Source: Myxococcus xanthus (lineage in GTDB: Bacteria; Myxococcota; Myxococcia; Myxococcales; Myxococcaceae). From it: a stretch of 57,604 bases of DNA. This document shows, one piece after another, positions 25,200 through 34,830 of this stretch. The DNA is taken from the NCBI RefSeq assembly GCF_013116825.1, contig NZ_JABFNS010000047.1:1-57604 (forward strand). Direction: 5' to 3'. The stretch's first letter is position 1. Every line of letters starts with the position of its first letter. The notes under the pieces were generated by a model. The model made no database searches. It was not told the DNA's origin and worked only from the letters and a program-made list of their open reading frames with translations. The translations under genes were made by a program, and so were the position numbers.

Positions 25200-26201
25200 T
25201 CAGCTCGACTCGCCCAGGCTGAGGCGCTTGCTGCCCACGCCGTTCTTGTCCGCGACGGACGCGGTGCGCTCGCGGTTGAGGTGGGCCAGGGCGTCACGTT
25301 CCCGCGGTCCGCCCACGTCCGTGCGGTGCTCCAGCGCGAAGATGCCGCCGCTGCCGTGGTGCTCCTTGCCGGCCTGGATGGCGTTCTTCATGTCACGCGC
25401 GGACACCCAGTACTCACCATTGACGGGGTCCTTCACTCGGAACAAGTCGTCCGACGTGTCGGCCGTCCCGTTGCTGTTGACGCCGTCGATGGTGACCCAG
25501 TGGAGTTGGCCCGGCCCGTTGCGCCGCTGCTCGGGCGCGAGCGCGCCGTTGAGGATGGCATTGGAGTCCACGAGCGCCAGGCCGAACTGACCGGCCTTCA
25601 TCACCTTGCTCGTCGCCGCCGCGTCGAAGTCGGCGAAGCCATCCGTGACTTCGATGCCCAGGCCCCCCAGCGCGGTCGCCATCTCCGTGGGCGTGGCGCC
25701 ATCATCCAGGTTGATGTCCACCGGGGCGTGGACGGACCGGGCGCCGCTGACCTGCGACGCGCGCTCTCGGACCGTCTCTCGCTCCTGCTTCTCGCACTGG
25801 CTGCCCTTCGTCACGCTGCGGCTCGCCCGGCTCAGGAAGGCCAGCGTCGCCTCGCCGCAGCCCGTGTCCGAGTCCTGCGCGATGACCGACGCGGTGGGCG
25901 CCCAGCCCTTGTCGGCCTGCGCCTGCGCCGCTTCATTCTCCGGGGCCAGGTCTCGCAGGAAGGGAAGCTCGCTGGTCCCCGTGGCGTCCGGCACCGACAG
26001 CCGGGGCACGCCCTTGGCCGCGGGCTTCGTGTCCTGGAAGGTGTCCCGCTCCGGACGAGGCGTCGCCAGGGCGGGGCCGCTCACCGGCCTGGCGAGCGAA
26101 GTCTCCGTGGGCGTCCTGGCGTCCTTCAACACGGCCGGCTGGATGGGCTTGGACAGGGCCAGAGGCGCTGAGTTGAACACGGTGGTGACAATCCTGGTCA
26201 C
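25200..26201 (-). CDS. C39-like cysteine peptidase fold protein
   Basis: 333 residues. GTG 26201 is chosen because GGGAGG lies about 8 bases upstream; an in-frame ATG at 26237 has none. Residues 1-100 are low-complexity. The catalytic pattern resembles the papain-like C39 fold: C115 in DTGCGEATLAFL, H234 in GQLHWVTIDGV and D259 in FRVKDPVNGEYWVS. No signal peptide is evident, so if exported it would use another route; an effector or toxin role is possible but speculative. It is divergent from the kinase-TPR gene and convergent with the lipoprotein gene. Confidence 0.62.
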   Translation of the reverse strand: MTRIVTTVFNSAPLALSKPIQPAVLKDARTPTETSLARPVSGPALATPRPERDTFQDTKPAAKGVPRLSVPDATGTSELPFLRDLAPENEAAQAQADKGWAPTASVIAQDSDTGCGEATLAFLSRASRSVTKGSQCEKQERETVRERASQVSGARSVHAPVDINLDDGATPTEMATALGGLGIEVTDGFADFDAAATSKVMKAGQFGLALVDSNAILNGALAPEQRRNGPGQLHWVTIDGVNSNGTADTSDDLFRVKDPVNGEYWVSARDMKNAIQAGKEHHGSGGIFALEHRTDVGGPRERDALAHLNRERTASVADKNGVGSKRLSLGESS

Positions 26202-26317
26202 GGCGGACCCTCCCGGACTTCCTTCGCCTGTTCGCATTATCGGCGGCGTGTGTGTGTTGTTGCGTGTGAATCCTTCATGGGCGCAGGGAGTCGCTCGCTT
26301 CCCGCTACACTTGCGCC

Positions 26318-29092
26318 ATGGCCAACACCGATGACCGGGGCTCGGGTGCTGATGATTCGCCAGAGCTGTCCACGCAGGTCGTGTCAGCGGATGTGCGGGG
26401 GACGCCGCACGCGGCGGAGCCTTCCTCCGCGCGCGACGCGCTTGGGGATTGGCGTTCGCGGAGCCCGCTGGGCCAGCGGGTGGGGCGCTTCATCCCGTTG
26501 AAGCTGCTGGGGCAGGGCGGCATGGGCGCGGTGTTCGCGGCCTATGACCCGGACCTGGACCGCAAGGTGGCGCTCAAGTTGTTGAGCGTGGAGGCCCGCT
26601 CCGCAGACGAGGAGGGCGGACGTGCCCGGCTGCTCCGCGAGGCGCAGGCCATGGCGCGTGTCTCCCATCCCAATGTCATTCCCATCTACGAGGTGGGCAC
26701 CTGGGACACGCAGGTCTTCTTCACCATGGAGTGGGTGGCGGGTGGCACGCTGGCGGATTGGCGGCGCGAGAAGCCCCGTTCTTGGCGCGAGGTGCTGGAG
26801 AAGTACCTGCAAGCGGGGCGCGGGTTGGAGGCCGCGCACGCGGCGGGGCTGGTGCACCGCGATTTCAAGCCCGCCAACGTGCTGGTGGGGCGTGACGGGC
26901 GCGTCTATGTCACCGACTTCGGCCTGGCGCGTCCCGTGGACAACCTGCCTCTGGACGAGCAGCCCACGCTGGCGCGCGTGCGCGACGCCTCGGAGACGTC
27001 GCGCACGCTGCATGACCCGCTCACCCAAACGGGCGTCGTCCTGGGCACGCCGCCGTTCATGTCCCCTGAACAGTTCCGCGGCGAGTCCCTGGACGCGCGC
27101 TCGGACCAGTTCAGCTTCTGCGCGGCGCTGTACCGGGCGCTCTACAACCAGCGTCCCTTCGACCCCGACGAGCTCTCTCGGGCCGCGAAGGCGCTGCGGT
27201 CCGCATCCGCGAAGGTGACGGCGCCGCTGGAGCGAGCCGGGCGGGAGTCCTCGCCCATCCACGACCCGCCGAGCGACGCCCGCGTCCCCGCCTGGGTGCG
27301 GCGCGCCGTGATGCGGGGGTTGTCGCTGGAGCCGGAGGCGCGTTTCGCCTCCATGGGGGCGCTGCTGGAGGCGCTGTCGCAAGAGCAGCAGCGCGCACGG
27401 GCCCGCAAGGCGGGAGGCATGGCCGCGGCCGCGGTGGCGCTGGTGGGCGTGGTGGGAGGCGGGCTGTGGTTTCAGTCCAGCGTCTGCGCGGGCGCGGAGG
27501 GGCTGCTGGCGGACAGCTGGGGGGCCGAGGCGAAGCAGCGATTGACTTCGGCCTTCGCGGCCACGGGCAGCCCCCTGGCGGGAGACATGGCGGGCCGGGT
27601 GGGGCAGGTGTTGGATGCCTATGCCAGCAGTTGGGCGCGGCAGCGCACCGACGCGTGCGAGGCCACGCGCCTGCACGAGGTGCAGCCGGAGGCGCTGTTC
27701 ACCCAGCGCGTGGTGTGTCTGGAGCGGCGGCACAAGGATTTGCGCGCGCTGGTGGGCGCCCTGTCCCAGGTGGACAAGGCGGGCGTGGAGAAGGCGCTGG
27801 ACGCGGCGTACGCACTGCCTTCGCCCGAGGATTGCGCGGACGTGGAGGTCCTGGCGAGCCAGCAGCCCCGGCCCGCCGACCCGGCCATGCGCGCGGAGCT
27901 GGAGTCATTGGAGGGCGCGCTGTCGGAGGTGAAGGCGCTGGTGGACACCAGCCGCTATCCCCAGGCGCTGGCGGCGGCGAACGCGATGGAGTCGCGGGTG
28001 CTGGCCACGCGGTACGCGCCGCTGACGGCGGAGCTGCGCTTCCACCAGGGATGGCTCCAGGCCGTGCTGGGAGAGAAGGAGAAGGGCGCGGGGCTGCTGG
28101 AGCAGGCCGTCTATGACGCCACGTCGGGCCGGGCGGACCGGTTGCAGGTCTCCATTCTCAACAAGTTGCTCTACGTGGAAGGGGAGCGCGAGCGCTTCGA
28201 GCACGCCTCTCAATGGGCACGCCTGGGCAAGGCGACCCTCCAGCGGCTGGGCGGAGACGCGGTGCTGCGGGGCGACCTGCTGGTGAACGAGGCCAACCTC
28301 GCGTTGATGCGCGGTCAGGCGGAAGACGCCCGGGCGTTGCTGGAGGACGCCAACACCGTGCTGGCGGACGCCCTGGTGCCGGGCCATCCGAAGCGCGCGC
28401 GGGCGATGTTCTCACTGGGGCGGGTGCTGCTGGAGGTGGGGGCCTTCCCGGAGGCCGTGCGGGTGATGGAGGAGGCGCTGCGCCAGACGGAGGCGGCGGT
28501 GGGGCCTCGGCACCTGGACGTGGCTCGGCGCCACCAGGGCCTGTCCATGGCGCTGCGCGAGCAGCGGGAGTTCACGCGGGCCTTGGCGCATGCCACGGCC
28601 TCCGTGGCGCTGCACCGCGAACTGCTGGGCGACAGTCACCTGAAGCTGGCGGAGGCGCTCGACGAGGAGGGCATGAGCCTGCTCGCGCTGGGGCGCCACG
28701 AAGAGGCGCTGAAAGTCTATGAGGCGGCGCTGGCGGTGAAGCGCGCCCAACTGGGGCCCGACGACGAGGACCTCCAGTACTCCTATGACGGCGTGGGGCA
28801 GGCCCTGCTGGGACTGGGGCGCACGCGCGAGGCGCTGGCGCCGCTGCGCAAGGCGGTGGCCTTCACGGGCGCGCAGGAGGACTCGCTGGGGGAGTCGGGC
28901 TTCGCGCTCGCGCGGGCGCTGTGGAAGGAAGGGCAGGGTGTGGAGGCGCGGACCGAGGCGGCGAAGGCGCGTGAGCGCTTCACGGCCTCGGGCCGGGCGC
29001 TCCAGGCCGAGGCGGTGCGGGCGTGGTTGGACGCGCTGCCTTCGGAGACGAAGGCGAAGCCCGCCCGTCCCCAGCAGCGGAGGCGCCGCTAG
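26318..29092 (+). CDS. Transmembrane Ser/Thr protein kinase with TPR domain
   Basis: 924 residues from ATG 26318. The kinase domain lies at about 55-350 with LLGQGGMGAVFAAYD, Lys in VALKLL, VHRDFKPANVL, TDFGLARP and MSPEQF. A membrane helix follows at about 366-386 (MAAAAVALVGVVGGGLWF). The outer part (about 390-900) is helical with tetratricopeptide-like repeats in the last 300 residues, for example RAMFSLGRVLLEVGAFPEAVRVMEEAL and EALDEEGMSLLALGRHEEALKVYEAAL. This kinase-helix-TPR layout is common in myxobacteria. It could sense or assemble extracytoplasmic partners through the TPRs. Substrates are unknown. Confidence 0.93.
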   Translation: MANTDDRGSGADDSPELSTQVVSADVRGTPHAAEPSSARDALGDWRSRSPLGQRVGRFIPLKLLGQGGMGAVFAAYDPDLDRKVALKLLSVEARSADEEGGRARLLREAQAMARVSHPNVIPIYEVGTWDTQVFFTMEWVAGGTLADWRREKPRSWREVLEKYLQAGRGLEAAHAAGLVHRDFKPANVLVGRDGRVYVTDFGLARPVDNLPLDEQPTLARVRDASETSRTLHDPLTQTGVVLGTPPFMSPEQFRGESLDARSDQFSFCAALYRALYNQRPFDPDELSRAAKALRSASAKVTAPLERAGRESSPIHDPPSDARVPAWVRRAVMRGLSLEPEARFASMGALLEALSQEQQRARARKAGGMAAAAVALVGVVGGGLWFQSSVCAGAEGLLADSWGAEAKQRLTSAFAATGSPLAGDMAGRVGQVLDAYASSWARQRTDACEATRLHEVQPEALFTQRVVCLERRHKDLRALVGALSQVDKAGVEKALDAAYALPSPEDCADVEVLASQQPRPADPAMRAELESLEGALSEVKALVDTSRYPQALAAANAMESRVLATRYAPLTAELRFHQGWLQAVLGEKEKGAGLLEQAVYDATSGRADRLQVSILNKLLYVEGERERFEHASQWARLGKATLQRLGGDAVLRGDLLVNEANLALMRGQAEDARALLEDANTVLADALVPGHPKRARAMFSLGRVLLEVGAFPEAVRVMEEALRQTEAAVGPRHLDVARRHQGLSMALREQREFTRALAHATASVALHRELLGDSHLKLAEALDEEGMSLLALGRHEEALKVYEAALAVKRAQLGPDDEDLQYSYDGVGQALLGLGRTREALAPLRKAVAFTGAQEDSLGESGFALARALWKEGQGVEARTEAAKARERFTASGRALQAEAVRAWLDALPSETKAKPARPQQRRRR

Positions 29093-29111
29093 GGACGGGA
29101 GGTGTCGTGGC

Positions 29112-30731
29112 TCACGGTGTGGTGAAGAAGGAGCTGATGGTGTCCGCCGTGTGGAGGGGCAGCTTCTCGAAGATGGTGAAGGGCTCTCGCGTCACCTCCT
29201 GATGCGGGCTGTCCAGGGCCGTGACCCTCATCGAATAGATGGCGTTGGGCGCCAGCGTTCCCACGGGCAGCCGCACCTCGGTGGCCGTACCCGGCAGGAG
29301 GAGGGTCGTCTGGGACGCCGGGCTGATGTTGTCGTAGCGAGTCAGGCTCACCCGATAGGCGGTAGGTGCGCCGTTCGCGGGTGGCTTCCAGGTGATGATG
29401 GGGCTGGTGTTGCCCACCACGCGCTGGGACGTCGCCGGAATGCCGTCGATGGACAGCGCGCGCGGAGGCGTCAGCGCGGGCGTGATGGGGCTCGCCACCA
29501 GGTTCTCCACATAGTCCGACGTCCTGAGCGAGCCCGTCAGACTTCGCGTGCTGGAGGTGTTGCCCGGCAGGGGCTCCAGGATGCGGTACTGATAGGTGGC
29601 GGTGCCCACGGGGCGCCACGACGAAGGGTAGGGGTTTCCATACGGAAACCGGTCCGCGAGCGTGTGTGAGGTGCCAGGCGGGAGCTGGAGGCTGAAGAGC
29701 TCCCCCGAGTAGCCGACCCAGCCCTCCTGGGGGCCGTGGGCCGAGGGCTCGATGGAGAAGTACGGCGTGCGCGCCGTCGCTGCGGGGTGGATTTCGGTGG
29801 CGACGGAGGCGTAGTTGCCCAGACGCCACTCAAAGGAAACGTCCGTCATGGGGACGTCCTGCATGGCGCCGATGATGACGAGCGGCGTCACCCCATCCGA
29901 GGTGAAGTTGAAGGCAGGCAGTTGCGCGCTGCGGACGAGGGCCGAGGCGACCAGGGGTTCACCGTTCGGAAGCGGTTTTCCGAAGACGTTCGTGAGTTGA
30001 TTCACGTACAGCCGGTCCCCCTTCGCCGCCTCGAAGACGGGGAAGTTGCCCGACAGGCCGTAGGCCTGCGCGTCCTGCGCGTCCAGTTGCGTCTGGCCCG
30101 CGGCGACGTAGTCGTTGGTGTACACCTCCGCCGAGAGGTCGACCTGCCCGGAGACAATCTGCAGCCGGCTGCCACCGCTGTACCCGGCGGGATCCTGCCA
30201 GGGGGCGAGGTTCGTGAGGTTCAGGTACGCGGGCGTCATGTAGTGAGACGTCGCGACGGCGTCCTGACGTCCCAGATAATGACGGCCAATCTCCACACGC
30301 CGCTCGTCGGTGACGACATAGGCGCTCCCCGTCTTCAGGTAGTACTCCCCCTGGGGCACGCTGGGAAAGCGGTAGCCCTCCGACGAGGGCGCGCCGGTGT
30401 AGCGCGTGAAACCGGTTCGGGTGCGGAAGAGCAGTTCGGGAGGATTGGAGGACAGGTCCTTGCTCCGGACCGCGACGCCCACGGAGGTGTAGAAGCGCTC
30501 GGTGTGGGTGATGATGACGTCGCCCGAGTCGACATCATCCATTTCGCCGGGAGCAGGGTCTTCGCCAGTCGGCTGACCCGTCCAGGTTCCGTCCTCCCCT
30601 GGGATTCCGTTGGGTGACGCTGGTGGTAGATTGTCTTTGGGTTCGTTGGTGACATCCGGTCCATTGTCGGCACAGCCCGACAAGACAAGGCACATCGAGA
30701 CACACGCCAATCCTAGGCGATACATGCGCAT
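29112..30731 (-). CDS. Large lipoprotein with fibronectin type III-like C-terminal domain
   Basis: 539 residues from ATG 30731 (MRMYRLGLACVSMCLVLSGC). The lipobox is VLSGC (Cys about residue 20). Longer in-frame starts exist up to 30824 but extend the signal peptide unnaturally. A Pro/Asp linker leads to an all-beta region. The C-terminal 120 residues, including SPIITWKPPANGAPTAYRVSLTRYDN and YSMRVTALDSPHQEVTREPFTIF, look like a fibronectin III domain. I recognise no enzyme motif. It is convergent with the kinase-TPR gene. Confidence 0.72.
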   Translation of the reverse strand: MRMYRLGLACVSMCLVLSGCADNGPDVTNEPKDNLPPASPNGIPGEDGTWTGQPTGEDPAPGEMDDVDSGDVIITHTERFYTSVGVAVRSKDLSSNPPELLFRTRTGFTRYTGAPSSEGYRFPSVPQGEYYLKTGSAYVVTDERRVEIGRHYLGRQDAVATSHYMTPAYLNLTNLAPWQDPAGYSGGSRLQIVSGQVDLSAEVYTNDYVAAGQTQLDAQDAQAYGLSGNFPVFEAAKGDRLYVNQLTNVFGKPLPNGEPLVASALVRSAQLPAFNFTSDGVTPLVIIGAMQDVPMTDVSFEWRLGNYASVATEIHPAATARTPYFSIEPSAHGPQEGWVGYSGELFSLQLPPGTSHTLADRFPYGNPYPSSWRPVGTATYQYRILEPLPGNTSSTRSLTGSLRTSDYVENLVASPITPALTPPRALSIDGIPATSQRVVGNTSPIITWKPPANGAPTAYRVSLTRYDNISPASQTTLLLPGTATEVRLPVGTLAPNAIYSMRVTALDSPHQEVTREPFTIFEKLPLHTADTISSFFTTP

Positions 30732-30875
30732 GAGTTCCCACGCTGAGAGGTGATGAGGGACAACTGGCGCGGGAGTCTCGGGGAAGTCACGCGATGTCTG
30801 CAACTCGACGCAAGGAAGGTCCATCTTTCCACCGGGGCTTTAATTCGAAGCCCTGGCGGAAAGTGAAGGTGCTCC

Positions 30876-31285
30876 TCATGATGAGTCGTAGCCGTGGTTG
30901 CCCTTGAAGATGAGCACCTTGCCGCTGTCTGGATAGAACAGCGCCGTCCAGGCATCGTTGTCGTGGCAGTTCTGGCAGGGCACTTTTTACGTTGAAATTC
31001 AGGCCTGCACTCCGCCGCCGCCGGCAAAGGCAGCCACCGCGGCCAGCAGTGGGTCTTCGTTCCGCCAGGGATTGAAGAACAGCACCTGCGACAAGCCGCT
31101 TCGGTGTTGAACTCCTGCCGCTCGTTCCCCCAGCCGTGTCCCCCCACGTCGTGAACTCACCGCTCGGGTGAGGGCGGCGTCCTCTCCGGTCCATCGAACG
31201 CGTCCTGCCACACCAGCTCCCAGTCCGTGCTGGGCTGCGGATGGGCGAGGGCCGCGGGGTGCCAGGGCGGTTCATCCGGTTGGCG
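30876..31285 (-). pseudogene. Decayed GH16-type glycoside hydrolase plus c-haem motif fragment
   Basis: Reading the minus strand, 31285 to 31094 gives TDWELVWQDAFDGPERTPPSPER, then a TGA stop, then VHDVGGHGWGNERQEFNTEA in the same frame. This is the N-terminal signature of family 16 glucanases (LVWxDEFDG...GGxGWGNxExQ), with a Trp codon apparently changed to TGA. After NTEA the similarity stops. Further on, 30986-30876 reads VPCQNCHDNDAWTALFYPDS and ends in a TGA, with a CxxCH haem motif and a TAA just upstream. I see no intact gene in 30732-31332. The catalytic GH16 residues are absent. The two pieces may come from different genes. Confidence 0.65.
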
Positions 31286-31332
31286 GCCGGGTCACAGACG
31301 CGGTAAGGCCACGGGGAGGAGGCGCTGGAGCG

Positions 31333-32367
31333 TCACGCAGGTTTGCCGATGTATTGGAGGGGGAAGAGGGTTCGGTCACGCAGCGCTGCCTGGAGCACCA
31401 GGGTGGCCGCGCCCACGGCGATGGCGCGGTCTCCCAGCGCTGAGGTGACGATGCGCGTCTCCGCCATGGAGGTGGACAGCGCCCGCTTGCGCACCGACGC
31501 GCGGAGCGGGTCCAGCAGCAGGTCTCCCACCGACGAGATTTCGCCGCCGAGTACGACGATGGCGGGGTTGAGCAGGTTCAGCAGACCGGACACGGCGATG
31601 CCCAGGTAGTGTCCGAGCCCGTCGATGACCTGCCGCGCGGCCGGCTCACCCGCCCGCGCGTCTTCCACCAGCTCGCGCACCGTGAGGGCGCGCTTGTTCT
31701 TGCGGCCCATGAGCTCCCGCGCCCGTTCCAGCAGGGCCGCGGACCCGATGAGCGTGACGAGGCAGCCGCGCAGGCCATACACGCACTGCGGCCCGGAGGC
31801 GTCCACCGCCATGTGGCTGATGTCGCCCGCGGTGCCGCCCGCGCCACGGTAGACGTCGCCGTGGATGATGTGGCCGGAGCCGATGCCCGTGGCCAGCTTG
31901 ATGTACGCCAGGTCCTCGCCGTTGATGCCCGCGCCCCAGTAGCACTCCGACAGCGCGCCCAGGTTCGCGTCGTTATCCACGAACACCGGCAGGCCGAACG
32001 CGCTCCGCAGGGACTCCTGCATGTCGTAGTCGCGCCAGGCCGGCACCAGCAGCGGGGACCGCTTTCCGGGCGCGGACGGGTGGACGGGGCTGGGCACGGC
32101 GACGCCCATGCCCGCCACGGAGCGGCGCGGTACGCGTTCGGCGTCCAGGACCTCCTGGACCAACTCGCGCACCTTCTGGAGCGTGCCCTTGGGGGCCTCG
32201 CGGACTGCGTGGTTGGGGGGCCGGTACGCGCGCACCCGTCCTCGGAGGTCGGTGAGCGCTGCTGTCACGTGGGTGGCGCGCATCTCCACGCCGATGAGGC
32301 TGAATGCGTCATCGCAGAAGCCAATGAGGGTGGGGCGACGGCCGCCCTGGGACACCCCGGCGGGCAA
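31333..32367 (-). CDS. ROK family sugar-binding domain, 3' part of a frameshifted ROK repressor
   Basis: 344 residues if TTG 32367 is used. Motifs: IGVEMRATHVTAALTDLRGR, VFVDNDANLGALSECYWG, ATGIGSGHIIHGDVYRGAGG, AGDISHMAVD and NPAIVVLGGEIS, typical of ROK repressor/kinase proteins that bind sugars or sugar derivatives. A His and Cys-containing zinc motif (CVYGLRGCLVTL) is partly present. The DNA-binding half is encoded by the overlapping upstream frame (32309-32563). Skipping one base near 32362-32370 would join them into one NagC/XylR-type protein. It may be a true frameshift, a sequencing error or a separate protein. Confidence 0.75.
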   Translation of the reverse strand: MPAGVSQGGRRPTLIGFCDDAFSLIGVEMRATHVTAALTDLRGRVRAYRPPNHAVREAPKGTLQKVRELVQEVLDAERVPRRSVAGMGVAVPSPVHPSAPGKRSPLLVPAWRDYDMQESLRSAFGLPVFVDNDANLGALSECYWGAGINGEDLAYIKLATGIGSGHIIHGDVYRGAGGTAGDISHMAVDASGPQCVYGLRGCLVTLIGSAALLERARELMGRKNKRALTVRELVEDARAGEPAARQVIDGLGHYLGIAVSGLLNLLNPAIVVLGGEISSVGDLLLDPLRASVRKRALSTSMAETRIVTSALGDRAIAVGAATLVLQAALRDRTLFPLQYIGKPA

Positions 32368-32563
32368 TGCTGCGCACCAGGCCGGAGCGCTCCAGGTCCG
32401 CCACGATGGCGGAGACGGTCGACGGACTGAGCTCCGTCCGCCGGGCGAGCTCCGCCCGGGAAAGCTGACGCTCGCGCCAGATCATGTTGAGCAGCAGGCT
32501 GCTGTTCTGCGCGCGCATGCCCGCCGCATCGACCGTCGTCACCGTCGTTCCCACTCGCATCAT
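32309..32563 (-). CDS. Winged-helix DNA-binding half of the split ROK repressor
   Basis: 84 residues from ATG 32563 (MMRVGTTVTTVDAAGMRAQN). The helix-turn-helix is clear: LLLNMIWRERQLSRAELARR followed by TELSPSTVSAIVADLERSGLVRSI, matching the N-terminal part of ROK repressors. After SGLVRSI the frame reads unrelated residues (ARRGVPGRPSP), while the next frame continues with the expected AGVSQGGRRPTLIGF. A single extra base at about 32362-32370 explains this. If expressed as is, it would be a DNA-binding domain without its sugar-sensing part. Confidence 0.7.
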   Translation of the reverse strand: MMRVGTTVTTVDAAGMRAQNSSLLLNMIWRERQLSRAELARRTELSPSTVSAIVADLERSGLVRSIARRGVPGRPSPHPHWLLR

Positions 32564-32767
32564 CCTCTTGCTCCGTTCCGCCGCGAGGATGGGGTGGGCG
32601 TCAGTGCCAGTGAAGGTCGTCGATGAAGAAGACGAGCGGAGCCGTCCTTCCATCGGCGGTCCATCCGAAGCCACCCACCACCTGTCCATGCCGGATGCTG
32701 CAAAGGCAGACGGCCCACGCTCTCAAGGAAAGGTGGGTCGTGGTGGACGTCAGGCTTGGACGTGCTG

Positions 32768-34777
32768 CTATTCGTCGCTGACAGGGTCCAGCAGGTAGCT
32801 GATGCGCACCATGAACTCGCGGGAGAAGACAGGCATGGGCGCGTGGCCGCCGTTGTAGGGCTGGGCGATGCGGAAGTTCGTGCCGGTCAGGTTGTAGACG
32901 CCCGCGCCAACCTCCAGCCCGCGCGTGCCCACGTCCTGCGCGCGCACGAAGAAGTTGAGCAGCAACTGCGTGGGGAGCTCCTCCACCGCAGCGTTGCCCT
33001 CGTCATCCGGAACGTCCACGGCGTAGCGCTTGCCCACCAGGATGGCGGTGGGGCTGACGGTGAGCCAGGGCAGCACCTTGATGCTGCCGGTGAGCGCGGC
33101 CTTGTGAGTGGGCATGCCCGTGAAGGCGTTGGGCTGTCCGGGGATCTGGTAGTCCTCCACGTCATTGCGGCCTGACGGCGTGTAGAACGAATAGTTGAGG
33201 GCGGCGCGGCCCCAGCTTCCGCGCACGTGGTAGTCCAGCTCGACGCCGCGGCTGCCCAGGCGTCCGAGGTTCCGGTAGGCCTCCGTGTTCGTCACCGCGT
33301 CATATGAATAGATGATGGGGTCCGCCACGCCCATGTCGAAGGCGTTGGCGCTCAGCGCGTGGCCTTCTCCTATGCGCAGCGTGCCCTCCAGTTCGAGCAC
33401 GGTGGTGCGCTCGGGCCGGACGTCGGCGCCCAGGCTGATGTTCTCGATGCTCGGCGCGCGGAAGGCGCGGCTGAACAAGGCCTTGCCGCTGAACGGCCCG
33501 AAGCTGCGCAGCAGCACCAGCCGCGGCACGAAGGACTCACCGAAGGCGCTGTGGTTCTCCACGCGCGCGCCAGCCACCACGTTGACGAACGGATTGACGG
33601 AGAAGGCCTCCACGAAGCCCGCCAGATTCACGTAGGAGACGCTGTCGGCCTCCTCGGGGCCGAAGCCTGTCTGGAGTCCCACGCCCACCGGGCCGTTGAC
33701 CCACCCCTGGTCGGACGTCACCTCCACGCCGCCGGTGAGCTGGAGCCAGTCCAGCGCCGCCCAGCGCGCCAGCGTCCGCCCTCGCAGGCGCAGCACCTCC
33801 TTGTCGTAGAAGAAGGGCGAACCCTGGTCCGAGTCGCTGAAGGGCTTGGAGAAGGTGAGGTTGAGGCGGGGGATGATTTCCACCCGCTCGTCCGGGCGGA
33901 ACCTGTCGCTCAGCTCCGCGTGGAGGGACTCGAAGTCGGTGGGCGCGGGCGCTTCCAACACCTCGTCGAAGGCGACGATGGCGGAGGTGCCATAGCGCTG
34001 GTACAGCACGCTGAGCTGCAGGTCCTTGTAGCCCACGCCCGCCTGCACCATCGTCGGGTCCAGCCGCGAGTTGCCACCCAGTTGCGCGGTGTTGCCGAAG
34101 AAGTCCTGGAAGACGCCGCTGCTGCGCTGGGCCTGCGACAGTCCGGCGGACGCGAAGAGGCTCAGGCCCGGCGCGGACTCGAAGACCTTGCGGCCGGAGA
34201 CGGTGAGCCCCCGCCGGCCGTTCACGCTGCCCATCTGTCCGTACATGCCGGACACCATCAGGTCCGTGCTGCCCTGGACGCCGCGCGTGACGACGTTGAT
34301 GACGGCGAGCTCCGCGTTGCCGCCGTAGATGACGGAGCCGGGGCCGCGCACCACCTCGATGCGTTCGATGAGCTCGATGGGGAACTCGTTGCCCAACTGC
34401 ATCGTGGAGTAGAGCTGCTCGTTCATCTCCTTGCCGTCCACGACGAGCAGCACCTTGCCCTCGTAGCCCCAAAGGCCGCGGAAGCCGGGGCCGACCGCGC
34501 CCTGGGTGTCCACGCCGAAGAAGAAGCCCGGAATCTGCAGCAGCAGGTCCATCAGGTCGCGGGCGCCGGAGTTGCGAATCTCCTCCGCGTTCATCGCCGT
34601 GACGACGGCGGGGGACTCCTGGAGCCGGGTGACGGCGAAGGAGGCCACCTGGCTGTGAACCTCCGGCTCCTCGTCACCCAGGTTCCCCGCGTCGGTGTCC
34701 TGGGCGAGCGCGGGACTGGCGCACAGGAGGAGCAGGGCTCCGATTGACGGTTCGGACCACCTACGACAGCGGCGCAT
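32768..34777 (-). CDS. TonB-dependent outer membrane receptor
   Basis: 669 residues from ATG 34777. The signal peptide (SIGALLLLCASPALAQ) precedes a plug with VTRLQESPAVVTAMNAEEIRNSGARDLMDLL, GPGFRGLWGYEGKVLLVVDG and IERIEVVRGPGSVIYGGNAELAVINVVTRG. The barrel includes SRAFRAPSIENISLG and VRPERTTVLELEGTLR. There is no riboswitch upstream and its ligand is unknown. It stands just downstream (in transcription order) of the PEGA gene and just upstream of the split ROK repressor, so a carbohydrate substrate is possible but unproved. Confidence 0.9.
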   Translation of the reverse strand: MRRCRRWSEPSIGALLLLCASPALAQDTDAGNLGDEEPEVHSQVASFAVTRLQESPAVVTAMNAEEIRNSGARDLMDLLLQIPGFFFGVDTQGAVGPGFRGLWGYEGKVLLVVDGKEMNEQLYSTMQLGNEFPIELIERIEVVRGPGSVIYGGNAELAVINVVTRGVQGSTDLMVSGMYGQMGSVNGRRGLTVSGRKVFESAPGLSLFASAGLSQAQRSSGVFQDFFGNTAQLGGNSRLDPTMVQAGVGYKDLQLSVLYQRYGTSAIVAFDEVLEAPAPTDFESLHAELSDRFRPDERVEIIPRLNLTFSKPFSDSDQGSPFFYDKEVLRLRGRTLARWAALDWLQLTGGVEVTSDQGWVNGPVGVGLQTGFGPEEADSVSYVNLAGFVEAFSVNPFVNVVAGARVENHSAFGESFVPRLVLLRSFGPFSGKALFSRAFRAPSIENISLGADVRPERTTVLELEGTLRIGEGHALSANAFDMGVADPIIYSYDAVTNTEAYRNLGRLGSRGVELDYHVRGSWGRAALNYSFYTPSGRNDVEDYQIPGQPNAFTGMPTHKAALTGSIKVLPWLTVSPTAILVGKRYAVDVPDDEGNAAVEELPTQLLLNFFVRAQDVGTRGLEVGAGVYNLTGTNFRIAQPYNGGHAPMPVFSREFMVRISYLLDPVSDE

Positions 34778-34830
34778 ATCGACCTCGATGCGGAATGGGA
34801 GCGCGGCTCGCCGCGCGAACGACCTTCAGG

